DNA from: Akkermansia muciniphila
GTDB taxonomy: Bacteria > Verrucomicrobiota > Verrucomicrobiia > Verrucomicrobiales > Akkermansiaceae
Direction of reading: 5' to 3'
DNA: 48,367 nt
Assembly (NCBI GenBank): GCA_945890645.1
Contig: CAMDCV010000031.1
Span: 1-48,367 of the forward strand
Positions within the stretch are counted from its first letter, which is position 1, and the number at the start of each line of letters is the position of its first letter. The notes under the pieces are model-generated. The model searched no databases, was not told the origin of the DNA, and was given only the letters and a program-made list of their open reading frames with translations. The position numbers and the translations under genes were made by a program. Shown piece after piece: positions 28,678 to 37,246 of this stretch.

Positions 28678-29484
28678 ATGAACCTCGGTGTCATCGGTTG
28701 TGGAAAAATGGGCTCTGCGCTCATTGGAGGCGCTTTGCGCGCGAAACTCATCGCCACGCAACAGGTCTGGGGCTTCGATACGATTGCCGCGGCTGTCGAT
28801 CAATTTTGCCAAACCACTGGTGCCCAAGCATGCTCCAGCCTTAAGGATCTCGCCGATCATTGCGACACGTTTGTGCTCGCTACCAAGCCCCATCAAGTGC
28901 GAGGAGTGCTCAAAGAGCTCGGACACTCACTCGCAGGGAAACCTGCCTTGTTGATATCCGTAGCCGCGGGCATTCGACTCAGCGCACTGGAAGACGCCCT
29001 GCCAGAGAATGTGCGTGTCATCCGCACCATGCCCAATACCCCAGCCCTGGTGGGAAAAGGAGCCACCGCTTACTCGCTCGGCACCCGTGCATTGCCTACC
29101 GATGCGGATACGGCCGCTGCGCTATTTTCCTCCGTGGGCTTAGCCCTTTCCACACCGGAAACTTTGCTCGATGCAGTCACAGGGCTTTCGGGTTCGGGCC
29201 CGGCTTATGGTTTCATCATCATTGAGGCACTCGCCGACGCCGGCGTGCGACAAGGGTTACCTCGTGCCGATGCACTTCAGCTTGCCGCTCAAACAATGCT
29301 GGGGGCCGCTACCATGGTGCAAGAAACAGGGCTACATCCCGGTGTTTTAAAAGATATGGTCGCTTCGCCCGGCGGCACCACCATTGCCGGCATTGCCGCA
29401 CTCGAACAAAACGGACTGCGTCACGCGCTCATCGAAGCTGTCGCTGCCGCTACCCTTCGCTCGCAAGAACTTTCCACACTCTAA
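28678..29484 (+). CDS. proC: Pyrroline-5-carboxylate reductase ProC
   Basis: ProC reduces 1-pyrroline-5-carboxylate to proline with NAD(P)H in the cytoplasm. It has the N-terminal Rossmann motif GVIGCGKMGSALIGG, LATKPHQVRGVL, RTMPNTPALVGKGATAY and the C-terminal dimerisation signature SGSGPAYGFIIIEALADAGVR with the family's MVASPGGTTIAGIAALEQ. At 268 aa the length is standard. ATG 28678 begins the Rossmann strand directly; an in-frame ATG at 28606 would add 24 unrelated residues overlapping the divergent TPR gene. It heads a five-gene array with gaps of 5-17 bases. Confidence 0.96.
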   Translation: MNLGVIGCGKMGSALIGGALRAKLIATQQVWGFDTIAAAVDQFCQTTGAQACSSLKDLADHCDTFVLATKPHQVRGVLKELGHSLAGKPALLISVAAGIRLSALEDALPENVRVIRTMPNTPALVGKGATAYSLGTRALPTDADTAAALFSSVGLALSTPETLLDAVTGLSGSGPAYGFIIIEALADAGVRQGLPRADALQLAAQTMLGAATMVQETGLHPGVLKDMVASPGGTTIAGIAALEQNGLRHALIEAVAAATLRSQELSTL

Positions 29485-29489
29485 TCACT

Positions 29490-30428
29490 ATGAAACCTGC
29501 CAAGCTACTCTTCTTCTATCTTCCGGTCGCTCTCGTGAGCCAATCGCTGCTTACCTCTTGCGGATCTGATGAAGGCGAGCCACCCCCACTGGTCGGCTCC
29601 GCGCAGGCATCCTCCGGCCCTGCAGCATCTGCCTACCAAGCTGCTCTATCCGCCGATCAATCAGGAAATTCCAAAAAAGCCGCCAAGCTCTACGGCAACA
29701 TGGCGAGCGAGTACCCCACCGCACAGGACGCACCGCAGGCACGTTTCCGCGAAGCCCAGTTGCTCGAGCAACTCGGTGAACCCGTTAAAGCCTTCGATTC
29801 CTACAGTGATGTTCTGACCCGCTATCAAGGCAGCAAACTATACAGCCAAGCGCTCGCACGCCAATCCGCTATTGCACAGAACGCAGTAAGTGGTGATGTA
29901 AAGTCCGGTTTTTTTGGCTCATCCATAGACACGGTTAAACTCGTGCAGATGCTCGAAAAAGTTCGTGATGCCGCACCACAAGCCTCTTCCGCCCCCAAAG
30001 CACAGTATCAAATCGGCGAGGTCTATCAGAATCGGGGCAAAGCCAAGGAATCAATTGCCGCGTATCGCAAAGTCGTACAAGACTGGCCGGATAGCGCACA
30101 AGCCCCCGAAGCGCAGTACCGCGTCGGCATGATCCTTGTGGAAGAAGCCAAGAGCGGCAACCAAGACCTAGGCAATCTTGACCGTGCACGAGAAGCATTT
30201 CAAGATTACCTTACTCTTTACCCGAATGGCAGTCGCGCCGGTGCCGCCCGTTCCCAAATTGCATCACTCGGTGGCCAAGATGTGCAGCGCTCCTTCGAAG
30301 TCGCTGAATTTTATCGTCGCAAAGGTGATTACGAGTCCGCACGTTTTTATTACCGCGAAGTTCTGAAAAAACATGGTTCTGGTCCCTTACACGACAAGGC
30401 GCAAGCGGGTCTGAACTCTCTCCAATAA
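29490..30428 (+). CDS. bamD: BamD-like outer-membrane TPR lipoprotein
   Basis: 312-aa lipoprotein: hydrophobic leader, then lipobox L-T-S-C near residue 24, followed by an acidic/proline spacer that should favour outer-membrane sorting. About five TPR units follow (AAKLYGNMASEYP, AFDSYSDVLTRYQ, SIAAYRKVVQDWPDSAQAPEAQYRVG, AREAFQDYLTLYP, SARFYYREVLKKH). Layout and spacing match BamD/ComL of the BAM beta-barrel assembly machine, and the next gene is lptE, another outer-membrane assembly lipoprotein. A YbgF-like TPR role is the main alternative; bamA is not nearby. Confidence 0.75.
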   Translation: MKPAKLLFFYLPVALVSQSLLTSCGSDEGEPPPLVGSAQASSGPAASAYQAALSADQSGNSKKAAKLYGNMASEYPTAQDAPQARFREAQLLEQLGEPVKAFDSYSDVLTRYQGSKLYSQALARQSAIAQNAVSGDVKSGFFGSSIDTVKLVQMLEKVRDAAPQASSAPKAQYQIGEVYQNRGKAKESIAAYRKVVQDWPDSAQAPEAQYRVGMILVEEAKSGNQDLGNLDRAREAFQDYLTLYPNGSRAGAARSQIASLGGQDVQRSFEVAEFYRRKGDYESARFYYREVLKKHGSGPLHDKAQAGLNSLQ

Positions 30429-30445
30429 TTTGATTTCCTACACTC

Positions 30446-30991
30446 ATGCGATTCAGTTTCTTTTCCCGCATCAAACGCCCACTCGCCGCCATACTGGGCA
30501 TGGCCACCATTGTCATCGGGCTTAACTCCTGCGCAGGCTACAAACTCACAGGCCACCGTCCCCAAGCTCTTGCCCACGTGCAATCGATCCGTGTGCCCTT
30601 GTTTGAAAATAAAACACTCATCCCGCGTGGAGAAGTGTTGGCGACTAACTCCATTGTCGATGCCATCACCAGCGATGGCACGTATCGCATTGCCGATGAC
30701 TCGAAAGCTGATGCTTCGTTGCATGGATCAGTGGAATCGGTTTCCTACAATCAAGTGCGATCGACTCGACTCGACACCCTGCGATCTGAAGAGTTGGAAA
30801 ACACCATCATCATCCGCTGGGAATTGCGCGATGCGAAGAATCCGCTCAAAGTTCTCGCAAGAGGCAAAGCAGAAGGGTCCTCCCGTTTCGCCATCGATGG
30901 TAACTTGCAAACAGCGCGCACCAATGCCCTGCCCGATGCCATGCAGCGCGCTGCCACCCAAGTGGTCGGTCGTTTGACCGATGACTACTGA
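30446..30991 (+). CDS. lptE: LPS-assembly lipoprotein LptE
   Basis: LptE plugs the LptD barrel that inserts LPS into the outer leaflet. This 181-aa protein has an N-terminal basic and hydrophobic leader, lipobox LNSC, and then CAGYKLTGHRP, the signature start of mature LptE in PVC bacteria and Bacteroidota. VPLFENKTLIPRGEV, ITSDGTYRIADDSKADASLHGSV and the C-terminal amphipathic helix ALPDAMQRAATQVVGRL follow. It lies 17 bases after the BamD-like gene and its stop lies 10 bases before the rsmI start used here. Confidence 0.88.
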   Translation: MRFSFFSRIKRPLAAILGMATIVIGLNSCAGYKLTGHRPQALAHVQSIRVPLFENKTLIPRGEVLATNSIVDAITSDGTYRIADDSKADASLHGSVESVSYNQVRSTRLDTLRSEELENTIIIRWELRDAKNPLKVLARGKAEGSSRFAIDGNLQTARTNALPDAMQRAATQVVGRLTDDY

Positions 30992-31001
30992 CAGACGTAT
31001 C

Positions 31002-31691
31002 ATGTCGAACGGCAGCTTTTATTTGATTCCCACGCCCATCGGCCATCGCGATGACATTACCTTGCGTGCCTTGGAAGTGCTGCGCACTGTCGATGCCATC
31101 GCCTGCGAAGATACGCGACACTCTTCGCCGCTTCTGCAACATCACGGCATTCAGAAACCTCTTGTCTCTCTGCATGAACATAACGAAATTCGACGCATCC
31201 CCGAGTTGTTAGATCGCGTGCGTGCTGGCGAGTCCATCGCAGTCATCACTGATGCGGGCATGCCTGGCATCTCGGATCCGGGCTATCGTCTCATCCAGCG
31301 TTGTATCGAGGAAAGCATTCCCTATGAAGTCCTACCGGGGCCTTCCTCGATTCTCAATGCTTTAATCGGTTCTGGATTTCCTTGCCACGCCTTCAGCTTC
31401 GGCGGCTTCCTCTCGGTCAAAAAAGGCAAACGCGGGCAGACCTTGCAAGCCGCGCTAGACTCGGGGCAGACCAGCATATTTTTCGAATCACCGCATCGCT
31501 TGCAATCCACTTTGGAAATCCTTGCAACGCTTCAACCGCAGGCACGCGTCTGCGTAGCGCGCGAGCTCACCAAAAAGTTTGAAACCTTCCACCGCGACAC
31601 GGCCGCCGCCCTTCACGCGTATTTTCAAGTCCACCCGCCCAAGGGAGAAATTGTCTTGCTTGTACACGGCAACCCCACTGCCGACGCCTAA
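31002..31691 (+). CDS. rsmI: 16S rRNA (cytidine-1402-2'-O)-methyltransferase RsmI, short form
   Basis: RsmI 2'-O-methylates C1402 in the 16S decoding centre, with SAM as donor. Visible family motifs: FYLIPTPIGHRDDITLRALEVL, CEDTRHSSPLL, AVITDAGMPGISDPGY, LPGPSSILNALIGSGF and FFESPHRL. The protein ends just after KGEIVLLVHGN, so at 229 aa it lacks the ~50-residue C-terminal helical domain of the 286-aa E. coli enzyme. The usual Asn of PIGN is His here. ATG 31002 fits the family start; the in-frame ATG 30981 overlaps the lptE stop by 11 bases and would add 7 residues. Part of the proC array. Confidence 0.93.
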   Translation: MSNGSFYLIPTPIGHRDDITLRALEVLRTVDAIACEDTRHSSPLLQHHGIQKPLVSLHEHNEIRRIPELLDRVRAGESIAVITDAGMPGISDPGYRLIQRCIEESIPYEVLPGPSSILNALIGSGFPCHAFSFGGFLSVKKGKRGQTLQAALDSGQTSIFFESPHRLQSTLEILATLQPQARVCVARELTKKFETFHRDTAAALHAYFQVHPPKGEIVLLVHGNPTADA

Positions 31692-31703
31692 CCGATTTTT
31701 GCC

Positions 31704-32633
31704 ATGCTTTCCTTTTCCACCTGCTGGAACAACGCACGCCACACCGATGGCGAAGCGATGATTGATGAAATTCTTGCCTTAGGCTTTCATCACATTGAGC
31801 TATCCCATGGCATGACCATCGCGAAGCTGCCAGGCATCCGCAAGGCATTTGCTGACGGACGTTTTCATTGCTCAGGAGTTCATAATTTTTTCCCGTCACC
31901 CGTGGAGGTCATGATCGATGCTCCTGATGCCTATGAATACACGTCGCATCGCCCTTGGGATCGCAAGCGTGCCCTCGAAATGAGTCTACAAACGTTGGAA
32001 TTGGCCGCCGAGTTCCGCGCCAGCTACCTCGTGCTGCACATGGGATCCGTGCCGCTGAACCCCGCAAAATACACCAAGCGACTCACCGCAATGGTCGCTG
32101 ATGGTAAACAACATGAAGCAAAATTCACTAAAGCGAAAATCGCGTTCGTAAAGAAGCGGGAAAAAATCGCCCCGCTCTATTACAGCCGAGCCATCGATGC
32201 GCTTGAGCAACTCGTTGCCAAAGCAGAAGAATACGGCGTCATCCTCGCTGTGGAATCTCGTTCGCGCTTCGAAGACATGCCAAACGAGCGCGAGATGTTG
32301 CACTTGCAAAATCATTTTAAAGACAATCCGTGGATTGGCTACTGGCACGACTTCGGACATGTGCAGTTAAAACACAACCTCGGCTTATTGGACCACACCG
32401 ACTGGTTGAGAAATATTCAACCGCACATCATTGGTGCCCACATTCACGATGTCGAGTGGCCCGCGCGCGATCACCGCACTCCTTTCACGGGCACGCTCGA
32501 CTACAAATCTCTGTTGCCTTTCTTTCCTGCCAAGTGCCCCATCATCTGGGAACTCTCCCCCACCCGCAAGACCGCAGAAATCCTCGACGCACTCGAAGTG
32601 TGGAAACAAGTTTTCCCCGATCGTTTACCGTGA
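31704..32633 (+). CDS. TIM-barrel sugar-phosphate isomerase/epimerase-like protein
   Basis: 309-aa protein of the AP-endonuclease-2 / xylose-isomerase-like superfamily. The pattern fits a metal-dependent barrel: an N-terminal strand with GFHHIELSHG, VHNFFPSP, YLVLHMGS (metal-ligand His candidate), ILAVESRS (Glu), GYWHDFGHVQL (His/Asp), GAHIHDVEWPARDH (His) and a closing IIWELSP (Glu). The conserved E, D/H, H and E set is intact, so it is probably an active isomerase, epimerase or endonuclease; which one cannot be said. It is the last gene of the proC array, 12 bases after rsmI, and is followed by 170 AT-rich bases. Confidence 0.8.
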   Translation: MLSFSTCWNNARHTDGEAMIDEILALGFHHIELSHGMTIAKLPGIRKAFADGRFHCSGVHNFFPSPVEVMIDAPDAYEYTSHRPWDRKRALEMSLQTLELAAEFRASYLVLHMGSVPLNPAKYTKRLTAMVADGKQHEAKFTKAKIAFVKKREKIAPLYYSRAIDALEQLVAKAEEYGVILAVESRSRFEDMPNEREMLHLQNHFKDNPWIGYWHDFGHVQLKHNLGLLDHTDWLRNIQPHIIGAHIHDVEWPARDHRTPFTGTLDYKSLLPFFPAKCPIIWELSPTRKTAEILDALEVWKQVFPDRLP

Positions 32634-32803
32634 TGATTGGTTTAGTTCGATCATTTCCGTTAGATTTAATCGATTATGTATCACTTCTACAATCACGACT
32701 CTCTTCAAAAGATCATCTTATCTTCATCGAAAATTCTCAATTCCTCTCTTGATTAATTTCCTCTAACCGACAGCATTTCACCATCTCCGTGACAATACGC
32801 TTC

Positions 32804-34615
32804 ATGAATCAGATTTCCCGCACTCTCCTCTTTCTGTGGACCATCATCGGTCTAGGCACTCTCCAGGCACAGGAAACGTTTTTTCGTAACATGTATGAGC
32901 CGAAATCGGGATCTTACGTGGAAGTCGTATCGCTCTTTGGCAAATTGCCCGTTACCGGATATGCGCCCGTGCGTGTCACGATCGCTAACCGGACTGCGGC
33001 ACCTGCCAGCGTCTCGCTTTCCTTTGAATCTGCTGCTAGCAGCCAGTATTACAACTCAGGCGATCTTAAAGTAAAATCTTCTTTTGTCGCAGGCTCTCCC
33101 GCTGGCACTGTGACAAGCACCGATTTCTTAGTGCCCGTGGCAGCCATGGTTAAGCAAACCAGTTATGGTTACAACAGTGGTTCTCAAAGCCTATCACTCA
33201 ACATGGTCGGCGTGAGCAATGGTTCCTACACACAAAGTAGCTACTCTTCGATCGACACCCCTCACATGCTCATCTCGGAAGCACTCAATACACCGAATGC
33301 TTCCACTCTCGACTCGGAGGTGAACAAAAGCTCTTCGAGCGGTTATTCTCGGGGCAATCTCACCTTCGCTGGAAAATTCACGCCCCCGCAAATGCCCGAA
33401 GATTGGCGCGCATATGCGGGATTCGATGGCATGATTCTCACCGACCAAGACTGGATGGATCTCCCACCCGGCGCTCGTTCCGCGATTTTGCAATGGAACC
33501 GACATGGCGGCTACTTGCGCATTTTTAGCAATAGTTCTACAGCATCGATGAGTTCGCTCGGCATCAGTGAAACAGGCACCACCAACTCACTGGCGCGGGG
33601 CAAAGGCTACGTCACCCTTAGCCGCATCACAAAATCTCTCGCACTGGATGCCTCATTGGTCGACGAAGTGAAGACCAGCAATCAAGTCTTCCGCGTGGGC
33701 AAGTCGATGATCGAAGACTACAGCAATTCCAGTTGGGGTCTGCAAGATGAGCTTGGCAGCAAGACTTTCCATTTCGTAATGTTCATTCTCGTGCTGATCG
33801 CATTCGGTATCTTGGTCGGTCCCGTCAATCTTTTCGTTTTTGCGAAATCGGGCAAACGCCACAAGCTGTTCATCACCACTCCCATCATCGCCATCGGCGC
33901 CAGTGCGGCGATGATCGTGTTGATCTTTATCCAAGATGGTCTCGGTGGCAGCGGCATTCGTGTGCAATGGATGGAACTCACGCAAGAAAATGGCGACAAC
34001 AATGCCTACATCCATCAGGAACAAATTTCGCGTTCGGGTGTTTTGATCGGTAATCGTTTTCTACTCACCGAACCCACGGTGATCTCCCCACTTCCCCTCG
34101 CCAAAAGCCAATGGACTCGTCTGAATGTCGATAGCGAAACCAGCCAAGCCTTCGATATGAATTTCGTCGACAAAGGACTACAAGTCTCAGGCGATTGGTT
34201 CCAATCCCGCTCTGAACAAGCGCAGTTGCTCCAGTCGATCATCCCCACTCGGGCGCGCATCGAGTCCACACCTGGCGGCAACGAGGCGGCACTGCTATCG
34301 AACTTCGAATACAACATCGCTAGCTTTTATCTGCGGGGCAAAGGCGGCAAATACTGGAAAGCCGAACAAATTGCCGCAGGCAAAAATTTCCTCTGCACGG
34401 AATCCTCGCAGGCGGAATACGAAGACTTCGTCAAAAATGGCATCAAGTATCTTGGCAAAGCCCAGCAAGATCAATTGATGCGCCTCAGCGAACGCGAAGG
34501 ACACTATTTCGCTATCACCGAGGATGCGCCCATGCTCGACACCTACTCCTCGATCAGTTGGAAACAAAACCATACGATCATCACCGGCCAAATCCACAAT
34601 CCGGAAACTCCTTAA
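32804..34615 (+). CDS. Uncharacterised exported/membrane subunit of a three-gene ABC system
   Basis: 603-aa protein. A signal peptide or anchor (RTLLFLWTIIGLGTLQAQE) leads into a large periplasmic Ser/Thr-rich region (~25-315). Two membrane segments follow: FVMFILVLIAFGILVGPVNL (~325-345) and ITTPIIAIGASAAMIVLIFI (~355-380), joined by a short basic FAKSGKRHK loop; then a second soluble domain (~390-603). The GPVNLF motif before a basic loop recurs in PVC proteins next to ABC transporters, but I know of no assigned function. ATG 32804 is chosen over GTG 32789, which precedes a possible -10 box (GACAAT, 32791-32796). ABC ATPase follows after 14 bases. Confidence 0.8.
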   Translation: MNQISRTLLFLWTIIGLGTLQAQETFFRNMYEPKSGSYVEVVSLFGKLPVTGYAPVRVTIANRTAAPASVSLSFESAASSQYYNSGDLKVKSSFVAGSPAGTVTSTDFLVPVAAMVKQTSYGYNSGSQSLSLNMVGVSNGSYTQSSYSSIDTPHMLISEALNTPNASTLDSEVNKSSSSGYSRGNLTFAGKFTPPQMPEDWRAYAGFDGMILTDQDWMDLPPGARSAILQWNRHGGYLRIFSNSSTASMSSLGISETGTTNSLARGKGYVTLSRITKSLALDASLVDEVKTSNQVFRVGKSMIEDYSNSSWGLQDELGSKTFHFVMFILVLIAFGILVGPVNLFVFAKSGKRHKLFITTPIIAIGASAAMIVLIFIQDGLGGSGIRVQWMELTQENGDNNAYIHQEQISRSGVLIGNRFLLTEPTVISPLPLAKSQWTRLNVDSETSQAFDMNFVDKGLQVSGDWFQSRSEQAQLLQSIIPTRARIESTPGGNEAALLSNFEYNIASFYLRGKGGKYWKAEQIAAGKNFLCTESSQAEYEDFVKNGIKYLGKAQQDQLMRLSEREGHYFAITEDAPMLDTYSSISWKQNHTIITGQIHNPETP

Positions 34616-34629
34616 TCAGCCATCTCCTC

Positions 34630-35649
34630 ATGAGCCAACACGCCATCAGCGTTCACAATCTTTATCGCTACTTCGGCCCGCTCAAAGCGGTCAATGGAGT
34701 GAGTTTTGAAATCCCACACGGATCAGTCTGCGGTTTCGTCGGTGCCAATGGTGCCGGCAAAACCACGACCATGAGGATCCTCGCCTCACTCGATTATCCC
34801 ACTCTCGGCGCGGCGGAAATCTGCGGCTATAATGTCGTCAGTCATCCTGAAGAAGTGCGACGTCTCATCGGTTGGATGCCCGACCATTTCGGCAACTACG
34901 AGCACATGACTGTGGTCGAGTATCTCGATTTCTACGCCCGCGCCCTCGGCTACAAGGGCAAGGAACGCCGTCTACGCGTGCAAGAGGTGATGGAGTTCAC
35001 AGACCTCGTGCCACTCGCCGAACGCTTTTCGAATAAGCTCTCCAAAGGCAACACACAACGTCTCGGATTAGGCCGCGCGCTGCTCCAAGACCCGCAAGTG
35101 CTGATCATGGATGAACCCGCCGCCGGTCTCGACCCCAAAGCGCGCGTGGAACTCAAGAGCCTCATCCGCGTTCTCGCGAATGAAGGCAAAACGATTTTCA
35201 TTTCTTCTCACATTCTTTCGGAACTCGGAGAAATGTGCGATTCGCTACTCTTCATCAATAGTGGTCGCATCGTCCACCACGGCGATGCCGAGAGCATGAA
35301 GCGCGATACCGACACCGAAGGTGGACTGCTCTATGACGTGCAGGTTCTCGGCAATCCTGAAGAACTATCGGCATGGTGTTTGTTGCACCCGAAAGTCGAA
35401 TTCGTCGAAGCCCGCCGGCAAGGGGGACGTCTGCGCATCGAGTCGGCAGAACTCACTGATGCCGCAGAAATTTTACACCGCATGGTGAAGGATGGCCTCA
35501 AGATCACCGAGTTCCATCGCGAGGAACGGAATCTCGAAGATGCCTTCATTGATATGTTAGGCAAAATTGATCGGGGAGAAGCCATCGGACCTAAACCACC
35601 TCCGATGCCCGAACTTCAAGCCTTTAACCCACCGAGCACAGAATCATGA
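34630..35649 (+). CDS. ABC transporter ATP-binding protein
   Basis: 339-aa ATPase of the ABC-2 / gliding-type exporter group. Walker A GANGAGKTTTM, signature LSKGNTQRLGLGRALL, Walker B VLIMDEPAAGLDP, and switch His in FISSHIL. The C-terminal ~100 residues (from about 235) form the extra domain typical of this group, ending in a proline-rich tail (GPKPPPMPELQAF). ATG 34630 is used; an in-frame ATG at 34558 lies inside the upstream gene. The stop overlaps the permease start (ATGA), implying coupled translation. Partner of the 603-aa protein and the permease. Confidence 0.94.
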   Translation: MSQHAISVHNLYRYFGPLKAVNGVSFEIPHGSVCGFVGANGAGKTTTMRILASLDYPTLGAAEICGYNVVSHPEEVRRLIGWMPDHFGNYEHMTVVEYLDFYARALGYKGKERRLRVQEVMEFTDLVPLAERFSNKLSKGNTQRLGLGRALLQDPQVLIMDEPAAGLDPKARVELKSLIRVLANEGKTIFISSHILSELGEMCDSLLFINSGRIVHHGDAESMKRDTDTEGGLLYDVQVLGNPEELSAWCLLHPKVEFVEARRQGGRLRIESAELTDAAEILHRMVKDGLKITEFHREERNLEDAFIDMLGKIDRGEAIGPKPPPMPELQAFNPPSTES

Positions 35650-37151
35650 GCACCAACGCACCCAGTCCCGCGATTGAAATGAATGCGTCGGAGCGAAGCA
35701 CTGCCGGCTTGAGCGATTTCTCGGATCGTCTGCCTCCCATGCTAGTGAAGGAGCTGCGCCAGGGCTTGCGCGCGAAAACTTTTGTCGGCGTCTTTCTCGG
35801 CCTGCAATTGTTTCTCGCCATCGTCATGCTTTTTGCCACCACGGCCTCGGGTCTTGATGGCGCGGGCGAGGCGGTTTCGCGCATCATCTTTTTCTTTTTC
35901 TCACTTGCGGTTCTCGTCGTCCAGCCATTGCGCGCGATGAATGCTCTCTACAGTGAGATCAAAACCACCACCATTGACATGATGGTACTCACTCGCCTGA
36001 ACGCTCGTCGCATCGTCGCGGGCAAATGGGCGGCGATTGTTGGACAGACCTTGCTGCTATTTGTCTCCATCGTCCCCTACCTCATTCTGCGCTATTTCTT
36101 CGGCGGCATGAATTTGTTTGCCGAGCTATTAGCACTGGGTTCTTTGTTCCTTTTATCCGCGTGCCTCACGGCATTCAATGTGGGGATTTCCTCCAATGCG
36201 GCCATTATCGTGCGCGGCATTTTCCCGCTCGCATTGGCCGTCACGATGTTCTTCTTCATGGGTTTCATGATGGAAGAATTCGATGATTTCATGGAGTTCT
36301 TCGCATTGGAAGACCCCACCTACATTGCGGTGTATTTCGGCCTGCTGATTGGGGCGCTGTACCTTGCATGGACCGCATTTGGTTTGGGTGTTGGTGCCAT
36401 TGCGCCGGTTTCGGAAAATCACAGCACCTTGAATCGATTAGTAACTCTCGGCACGATGATAGTGGTGGGACTCATCTTAATTTTAGCGGATGCCGACACT
36501 GAAATGATTCCGTTTCTCATTGGTGCCGTGGCATTTCCCGGTCTTGTGTTAGCGCTGACGGAAGCAAACTTCCTCATGCCACGTGTCACCATTCCCTTTG
36601 TGAAGCGTGGTGTCATCGGAAGATTTCTGGGTGCGTTTCTCTATCCCTGCTGGACCTCAGGTGTCCATTACACCGCTCTGCTTGCGGTGATTGTCTTGGG
36701 GACCGGAGCGATGATTGCTGGTCAGCCCAGCATTCGCGGTTATTTTGGAGCTGAGGAATTCACCGTGCTCTGCAGTTTATTTGGCAGCGCCTTGTTTCCC
36801 GCCCTCTTTCTCGCTCGGTTTCAAAACCGCATTCAAAACCGCCTCGGCATTTACTTCGCGATATTAATCGGCTCCTTTGCCCTCATGCTGGCCTTAATCG
36901 CGGTGGCTGAAAGCACGAATGCAGATCTTTCGATGTGGATCTTTTGCTGGTTGCCGCCAGTCCATTTATATATGGTCGATAACCACAAGTTCGGCGATGA
37001 AATCACCATGATGATCAGTCTCATTTTCACAGGCCTCTACCTTGGTGCCTTGCTCATCCACGGCTGGAAGCATTTCAAAACCATCCGTCTCGCAGAAGAA
37101 GAAGCGATCTCGACCTACTTCACACCAACGGATACTGCGAAAAAATCCTAA
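35646..37151 (+). CDS. ABC transporter permease (ABC-2 type), about 12 membrane segments
   Basis: 501-aa polytopic membrane protein. A soluble N-terminus carries VKELRQGLRAKTF, the amphipathic segment that precedes TM1 in ABC-2 permeases. TM candidates include LFLAIVMLFATTASGL, IIFFFFSLAVLVVQPL, LLLFVSIVPYLILRYFF, FPLALAVTMFFFMGF, VYFGLLIGALYLAWTAF, MIVVGLILILAD, ALLAVIVLGTGAMIA and FAILIGSFALMLALIAVA. The first half has the core ABC-2 fold; the extra TMs suggest a fused second half. It overlaps the ATPase gene by 4 bases. Substrate unknown. No terminator was seen before waaA, 95 bases downstream. Confidence 0.88.
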   Translation: MSTNAPSPAIEMNASERSTAGLSDFSDRLPPMLVKELRQGLRAKTFVGVFLGLQLFLAIVMLFATTASGLDGAGEAVSRIIFFFFSLAVLVVQPLRAMNALYSEIKTTTIDMMVLTRLNARRIVAGKWAAIVGQTLLLFVSIVPYLILRYFFGGMNLFAELLALGSLFLLSACLTAFNVGISSNAAIIVRGIFPLALAVTMFFFMGFMMEEFDDFMEFFALEDPTYIAVYFGLLIGALYLAWTAFGLGVGAIAPVSENHSTLNRLVTLGTMIVVGLILILADADTEMIPFLIGAVAFPGLVLALTEANFLMPRVTIPFVKRGVIGRFLGAFLYPCWTSGVHYTALLAVIVLGTGAMIAGQPSIRGYFGAEEFTVLCSLFGSALFPALFLARFQNRIQNRLGIYFAILIGSFALMLALIAVAESTNADLSMWIFCWLPPVHLYMVDNHKFGDEITMMISLIFTGLYLGALLIHGWKHFKTIRLAEEEAISTYFTPTDTAKKS

Positions 37152-37246
37152 TTCCAAAAGAGCCTGGCTATGCCTTTTCGCTCTGATCTCTGTAGATTCA
37201 TTCAAAGATCCCATTACAGTAATTCTATTCAGCCACTATTTTCCGC

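Noticed and set aside
28627-28926. Upstream extension of the TPR protein
   Set aside because: It is antisense to proC and would hide an evident signal peptide in the interior of the protein.
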